Of a stretch of 8,400 nt of DNA, positions 8,313 to 8,400 are shown one piece after another (the first letter of the stretch is position 1; every line of letters begins with the position of its first letter). The translations under genes and the position numbers were made by a program. The stretch is from an uncultured Veillonella sp. Lineage in GTDB: Bacteria; Bacillota; Negativicutes; Veillonellales; Veillonellaceae. Where the stretch lies: positions 1 to 8,400 of the forward strand of contig CAKQBP010000049.1 of the NCBI GenBank assembly GCA_934216375.1, in the 5' to 3' direction. A model generated the notes under the pieces. It was not told the DNA's origin, searched no databases, and worked only from the letters and a program-made list of their open reading frames with translations.

Positions 8313-8400
8313 ATGACATATCAGGAGGCCTTAGCCTATTTGGAGCAGGCATCTTCATTTGGTATTAAACCTGGCCTTGAACGAATTATGGCTCTTATGG
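8313..8400 (+). CDS. folC: Folylpolyglutamate synthase / dihydrofolate synthase (5' end only)
   Basis: FolC adds glutamate residues to folates (and in many bacteria to dihydropteroate) using ATP, in the cytoplasm. Only 29 codons are visible, and no catalytic motif is reached. The translation begins MTYQEALAYLEQ and continues with FGIKPGLERIMALM. This matches the well-known FolC N-terminus (an EAL-YL helix, then FG-K-GLERI). Placement directly downstream of valS is the usual Bacillota arrangement and agrees with the call. The frame is open to the window edge and the ribosome binding site is strong. FolC is a Mur-ligase relative, so a Mur enzyme would be the main alternative, but Mur ligases do not normally begin this way. 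Confidence 0.88.
   Translation, partial: MTYQEALAYLEQASSFGIKPGLERIMALM

Noticed and set aside
1..8400. Search for a mobile element, CRISPR, tRNA/rRNA, phage or toxin-type accessory system.
   Set aside because: The window is continuous conserved housekeeping coding sequence with no repeats, transposase, attachment-like duplications or unexplained gap above 65 bases. No undescribed system is supported.

Overview
The window is an ordinary, densely packed chromosomal housekeeping segment of a bacterium. All genes run on the plus strand and almost every base is coding. It is fairly AT-rich (by eye, roughly 40% GC), and purine-rich AGGAGG-type ribosome binding sites precede several genes. The clpX, lonA, ysxC succession and the valS, folC pair are both typical of Bacillota. 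The proteins look most like those of Negativicutes such as Veillonella, but that is an inference from sequence feel and no database was searched.

Layout: the 3' part of clpX (1-689) ends at a strong intrinsic terminator (694-730). A very short gap leads to lon (755-3064). Then come ysxC/engB (3064-3762), a long-chain polyprenyl diphosphate synthase (3759-4730), tatC (4732-5622), valS (5643-8300) and the first 29 codons of folC (8313 to the window edge). From lon onward the genes overlap or are at most 20 bases apart. No terminator is visible between them, so lon to folC is best read as one operon with translational coupling at three junctions: TAATG, ATGA and a one-base gap.

Functions: ClpX and Lon are AAA+ protein quality-control machines. 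YsxC is a GTPase for large-subunit ribosome assembly. The prenyl synthase makes an isoprenoid chain for lipid carriers or quinones. TatC is the core of the twin-arginine protein translocase. ValS charges tRNA(Val), and FolC polyglutamates folates. They are linked by growth and co-transcription rather than by one pathway.

I found no mobile element, CRISPR array, RNA gene, phage remnant or previously undescribed system. The points worth a second look are modest: a TatC with an unusually long charged cytoplasmic N-terminus, a YsxC with a lysine-rich N-terminal tail and an insertion near switch regions, and a lon promoter that, if present, must lie on or next to the clpX terminator. There is no non-coding stretch longer than 65 bases.
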